Shown: piece by piece, positions 44,596 through 47,257 of the stretch
How positions within the stretch are numbered: position 1 is the stretch's first letter
Layout: each line of letters begins with the position of its first letter
Origin: Clostridia bacterium
Lineage (GTDB): Bacteria > Bacillota > Clostridia > Oscillospirales > Acutalibacteraceae
Length of the DNA stretch: 47,257 bases
NCBI GenBank assembly: GCA_017543285.1
Contig: JAFYGK010000023.1
Location: 1 to 47,257, forward strand
Reading direction: 5' to 3'
The notes under the pieces: generated by a model
Seen by the model: only the letters and a program-made list of their open reading frames with translations
Databases searched by the model: none
What the model was told of the DNA's origin: nothing
Made by a program: the position numbers and the translations under genes

Positions 44596-45265
44596 CTCCC
44601 CATACGGTTTTTATAAACAGCGGCTTTCTGGGGTTGTCTCCCAGCTTGTCTCTGATGTTTCTGATATGTACCATTACGGTATTGTTGGAATCGAAAAATT
44701 TCTCCTTCCATATGCTTTCAAATATCTCCTGCGTGGAAAAGACCTTGCCCTGATTCTCCATCAGAAGGCATATTATATCAAATTCAATGGGCGTCAGGCT
44801 GACCGGCTGCCCGAAAAGGCGCGCCTGATGGTTGATCTTGTCGATCGTCAGTCCTCTTACGCTGATTTCGGTCGACGGTCCGGAATTGGGGTTGAGCTTC
44901 AAAAATCTGCGAAGCTGTGAATTGACCCTCGCGAGAAGCTCCTGCGGATTGAAGGGCTTGGTCACATAATCATCCGCGCCGGTCTGAAGGCCTTCTATAA
45001 TGTCGCTGTCTCCCGATTTGGCGCTGAGCATTATTATGGGGATGTTATGATTTTCCCTTATCCTTTTGCAGGTTTCGAGGCCGTCCATTCCCGGCATCAT
45101 AATATCGAGGATCACAAGGTGAATGTCCTCGTATTCCAGGATGCCCAGCGCCTCTATTCCGCTGTAGGCCTTAAAAACATTATAGCCTTCATTTTTCAGG
45201 TATATTTCCGCCAGCTCGGCGATCTCACGGTCATCGTCGGCGACAAGAATGTTTATTATATCCAT
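44573..45265 (-). CDS. VanR-like OmpR-family response regulator
   Basis: 230 residues. The receiver has acidic pocket ADDDREIAELAEIYLKNEGY, phospho-acceptor Asp in LVILDIMMPGMDG and the Lys in VTKPFNPQELLARV. The OmpR winged helix follows from about 130 (LTPIEFDIICLLMENQGKVFS, VMVHIRNIRDKLGD). REIAELAEIYLKNEGYNVFKA is close in kind to VanR. First gene of the RR-HK-carboxypeptidase unit. Upstream (45266-45400) is AT-rich with TATAAT-like words, but no promoter with a fair -35 stands out. Confidence 0.96.
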   Translation of the reverse strand: MDIINILVADDDREIAELAEIYLKNEGYNVFKAYSGIEALGILEYEDIHLVILDIMMPGMDGLETCKRIRENHNIPIIMLSAKSGDSDIIEGLQTGADDYVTKPFNPQELLARVNSQLRRFLKLNPNSGPSTEISVRGLTIDKINHQARLFGQPVSLTPIEFDIICLLMENQGKVFSTQEIFESIWKEKFFDSNNTVMVHIRNIRDKLGDNPRKPLFIKTVWGVGYKIEK

Positions 45266-45405
45266 TGCTTTTCTCTCTTTACCGGAATAATAAAGCGGCG
45301 TCCAAACGATCGGGCGCTTATCTTTTTCGTTTTTATTATAATATATTTTCGGATATAATAAAATAGTGTTTTTGTTAGCTTTTTATTAATTTTGGGAGAC
45401 AAAGC

Positions 45406-45431
45406 AAAAACCTCACCGCAAAACGATGAGG
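45406..45431 (-). terminator. Terminator of tRNA-Gly
   Basis: Minus strand: CCTCATCG (45431-45424), 5-base loop, CGGTGAGG (45418-45411), then TTTTT. Confidence 0.88.
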
Positions 45432-45438
45432 TCAAAAG

Positions 45439-45511
45439 AGCGGCTTACGAGGCTCGAACTCGCTACCTCCACCTTGGCAAGGTGGCGCTCTACCAGATGA
45501 GCTAAAGCCGC
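45439..45511 (-). tRNA. tRNA-Gly (anticodon GCC)
   Basis: 73 bases. Acceptor GCGGCTT/AAGCCGC, D arm GCTC..GAGC, anticodon stem CCACC/GGTGG with loop TTGCCAA (anticodon GCC), T arm with GTTCGAGC. It stands alone with its own promoter and terminator. The discriminator base is U. Confidence 0.97.
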
Positions 45512-45535
45512 ATTTGTGTTGCAAGTCTGTTAAGT

Positions 45536-45564
45536 ATTATATATGATATACTCATGTTTGTCAA
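45536..45564 (-). promoter_or_regulatory. Consensus promoter of tRNA-Gly
   Basis: Minus strand: TTGACA (45564-45559), 17 bases, TATAAT (45541-45536); both hexamers are exact consensus. Confidence 0.92.
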
Positions 45565-45628
45565 GTATAAAATTCATTCTTTTCGGAAAAATGATAAAAT
45601 GCGCCGGTTCCTCTGCTTTTTTGTTTCC

Positions 45629-45667
45629 AAAAAAAAGAGGCGATGGGTCAGCAGGAACCTCACCGCC
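45629..45667 (-). terminator. Terminator of the rRNA methyltransferase gene
   Basis: Minus strand: GGCGGTGAGG (45667-45658), 10-base loop, CCCATCGCC (45647-45639), then TC and eight T (45636-45629). One bulged A. Confidence 0.85.
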
Positions 45668-45691
45668 GGTGCTTATGTTGTAAAAGCTGCT

Positions 45692-47044
45692 TTACCTGAG
45701 ATTTCTCAGGCCCTTTGGATAATGATTTTTCATTACGCCATCCGAGCATTTCCCGAAGCCCATTATAAATCCGTTGACCGCTGCGGCGCAATAACCCTTT
45801 TTGCCGCCGCATTCTATCTGCTGCCCGTTAAGAAAATGCGCGATCCTTTTGTCGCTTGTATCCATTTCGAGCAGATTAAATACGCGTTCAGGCTTTGCGG
45901 CCATATAAAAGCCGTGCATCGGCTCAAGTCTTTTTCCTTTGATCTCCGCCAGATCAACTCCGGCTCTTACGACGTTTATTCCGCTAAGCTCTGGCATTTC
46001 ATTCGGCAGTATTCTGACCGTGCTGCCGAAAACGGCAGTTTTTCCGAAGATCGGCTCGTCGGTCAGTTCTTCATAAAGGCTTTGCGCCCGCTTAAGGGTA
46101 TCGGCGTGAGCATTGTCCTTTCTGCGATACGGTTCGCGCAAGGAGCCGGCTTCGCTCTTTCTTATCATCTTGGCAACAAAGTGGCCTTCCCCTCCGTCGT
46201 CCGGGAATACCCTCACCGTTTTGCACATTTCCCTTCCGTATTGCGCCAGACCGCTCCTTGAAAAGCCAAATCCGCACTCGGTAAGCTCAAATTCTCCGGA
46301 TTTCAAAAAATCCGATATTACCTCCTCATTTTCCTCCGGCGCGAAGGTGCATGTGGAATAAACGAGAACCCCTCCGGTTCTGACCGATTTTGCGGCGTTT
46401 CGCAGGATCTCCTTCTGCCGTCCGGCGCACAGCCTTATGTTATCCATACTCCAGCCGTCGCGCGCGGCGGCTTCCTTTCTCATCATGCCCTCGCCGGAGC
46501 ACGGCGCATCCACAAGCACCCTGTCAAAATACCCGGCGAGTCTTTCGCACAGGAGATCGGCGGCGCAGTTTGTTATGACGGAGTTTCTCACGCCCAGACG
46601 TTCGAGATTGGATGAAAGCGGCTTTACTCTGCCGCGGACATATTCGTTTGAAATAAGCAATCCGTCGCCCTTCAGTCTTTCGGCAATCTGTCCGCTTTTC
46701 CCGCCGGGAGCAGCGCACAGATCGAGTATCCGCTCGCCGGGCCGGGGGTCGAGCGCGGCAACGGCGCAGGATGCCGACGGCTCCTGCACATAAAAGGCTC
46801 CGGCGTGATGAAACGGATCAGCGCCGATTCCTTCAAGGCCGCTGTCGATATATCTTCCGTTTTCAGCGAACGGAGACGGCTTTGTCTCAAACGGAAGCAT
46901 ATCAAGAAGACTTTCATCCGCTTTAAGCAGATTTATTCTTATGCCGCGGAATGCGGGTCTGTCGTACCATTCCGACGCGTCTGCGCCGAAAAGCTCCTTC
47001 ATGCGCAGGAGATATTCTGACGGTATGTTCATTTTGTTTTTCAT
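45692..47044 (-). CDS. rsmF: 16S rRNA (cytosine-C5) methyltransferase, RsmB/RsmF family
   Basis: SAM-dependent m5C RNA methyltransferase, 450 residues from ATG 47044. SAM motif I is LDLCAAPGGKS; motif IV with one conserved Cys is VDAPCSGEGMMRK; motif VI with the catalytic Cys is VYSTCTFAPEENE. An N-terminal part (RGIRINLLKADESLL) and a C-terminal RNA-binding domain of about 150 residues fit RsmF/YebU-like proteins. The frame is open to TTG 47113, and ATG 47032 is also possible; no start has a good ribosome binding site, so the N-terminus is uncertain by up to 23 residues. The exact target base is not deducible. Confidence 0.92.
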   Translation of the reverse strand: MKNKMNIPSEYLLRMKELFGADASEWYDRPAFRGIRINLLKADESLLDMLPFETKPSPFAENGRYIDSGLEGIGADPFHHAGAFYVQEPSASCAVAALDPRPGERILDLCAAPGGKSGQIAERLKGDGLLISNEYVRGRVKPLSSNLERLGVRNSVITNCAADLLCERLAGYFDRVLVDAPCSGEGMMRKEAAARDGWSMDNIRLCAGRQKEILRNAAKSVRTGGVLVYSTCTFAPEENEEVISDFLKSGEFELTECGFGFSRSGLAQYGREMCKTVRVFPDDGGEGHFVAKMIRKSEAGSLREPYRRKDNAHADTLKRAQSLYEELTDEPIFGKTAVFGSTVRILPNEMPELSGINVVRAGVDLAEIKGKRLEPMHGFYMAAKPERVFNLLEMDTSDKRIAHFLNGQQIECGGKKGYCAAAVNGFIMGFGKCSDGVMKNHYPKGLRNLR

Positions 47045-47085
47045 GTCATTGAATAAAAGGATAATAAGTGAAAATAATACCTTCA

Positions 47086-47109
47086 GGGAGTATTCACTCC
47101 CCCTATAAT
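47086..47109 (+). promoter_or_regulatory. Palindrome and -10 element between divergent genes
   Basis: GGGAGT (47086-47091), ATTC, ACTCCC (47096-47101) is a perfect dyad next to TATAAT (47104-47109). No good -35 stands 17 bases upstream (TTCAGG at most), so the promoter to the gene on the right may be weak or regulated. Confidence 0.4.
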
Positions 47110-47131
47110 ACAAGTAAAGGTGTGGATTATC

Positions 47132-47257
47132 TTGGCTAAGCGGAATTCATCCTCCAACCGGAATAAAAACCCCGGTTCTGTGCCGAGCAGAGGCGATCGC
47201 TCCTTCGGAAGCGTCGGCTCTGATAACGGCAATCATTCCAACAGCAACAGCAACAGC
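47132..47257 (+). CDS. 5' end of an unidentified gene cut by the window edge
   Basis: TTG 47132 preceded by AAAGGTG (47117-47123) opens a frame that runs unbroken to the last base, 42 codons. The product is Ser/Asn/Arg-rich and disordered (MAKRNSSSNRNKN..., then a NSNSNS tail), typical of the low-complexity N-terminus of a larger protein; FtsK-type DNA translocases in Clostridia can begin this way, but that is a guess. Confidence 0.5.
   Translation, partial: MAKRNSSSNRNKNPGSVPSRGDRSFGSVGSDNGNHSNSNSNS

Noticed and set aside
1..47257. CRISPR array or intact insertion sequence
   Set aside because: No regularly spaced direct repeats of 25-40 bases and no transposase or integrase motifs were seen.

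Overview
The window looks like chromosome from an anaerobic, low-to-mid-GC Gram-positive bacterium of the Clostridia, most likely a gut-type Oscillospiraceae/Ruminococcaceae. The evidence is a nine-gene V-type ATPase operon, pyruvate:ferredoxin oxidoreductase, the [FeFe]-hydrogenase maturase HydG beside a TM1266-type regulator, LPXTG pilins with sortases, a VanRS-like two-component system, and consensus sigma-A promoters. No replicon, rRNA, CRISPR array or intact insertion sequence is seen.

Layout. (1) 38-8976, minus strand: V-ATPase operon in the order G/H-C-I-K-F-E-A-B-D, driven by a promoter at 9124-9151. (2) 9264-12234, plus strand: a small unrecognised membrane protein, the flavinyl transferase ApbE, and GAPDH with its own promoter and terminator. 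(3) 12591-27271, plus strand: an accessory surface-pilus block. It has an AAA/DUF4143 ATPase, a 1002-residue PAS / degenerate GGDEF / SARP-like winged-helix regulator, then a tight cluster of coiled-coil protein, signal peptidase I, 1385-residue LPETG tip adhesin with nine HxHxxxC motifs, major pilin, class C sortase, CnaB LPQTG pilin and second sortase. (4) 27272-28344: relic DNA with a frameshifted phage-type zinc-ribbon pseudogene and a 12-bp inverted repeat, then tRNA-Arg(CCT) on the minus strand. (5) 28159-34535, plus strand: PFOR, RNA 2',3'-cyclic phosphodiesterase, and the TM1266 regulator plus hydG behind a riboswitch-like leader. (6) 34542-36277, minus strand: an NCS2 purine permease behind an attenuator-like leader. 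(7) 36447-42267, plus strand: RNase HI, cysteine desulfurase, TilS, Hpt and FtsH, the last three in the order common in Firmicutes. (8) 42390-45265, minus strand: VanR-like regulator, VanS-like kinase and VanY-like carboxypeptidase. (9) 45406-47257: tRNA-Gly(GCC), an RsmF-type rRNA methyltransferase on the minus strand, and the divergent 5' end of a gene cut by the window edge.

How the genes work together. Regions 1, 2 and 5 are fermentative energy metabolism: glycolysis to pyruvate, PFOR to acetyl-CoA and reduced ferredoxin, hydrogenase maturation for H2 release, and ATP-linked ion pumping. Region 3 is a self-contained pilus assembly unit with what appears to be its own one-component regulator. 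The cluster promoter has a good -10, a poor -35, and a repeat arrangement like that of SARP-activated promoters. Regions 7 and 8 are housekeeping and cell-wall remodelling.

The least explained items are the HxHxxxC repeat region of the tip adhesin, the PAS-GGDEF-wHTH regulator and its possible operator, and the structured leaders before the TM1266-hydG pair and the purine permease. All calls come from reading the sequence and knowledge of the families; no database search was run.
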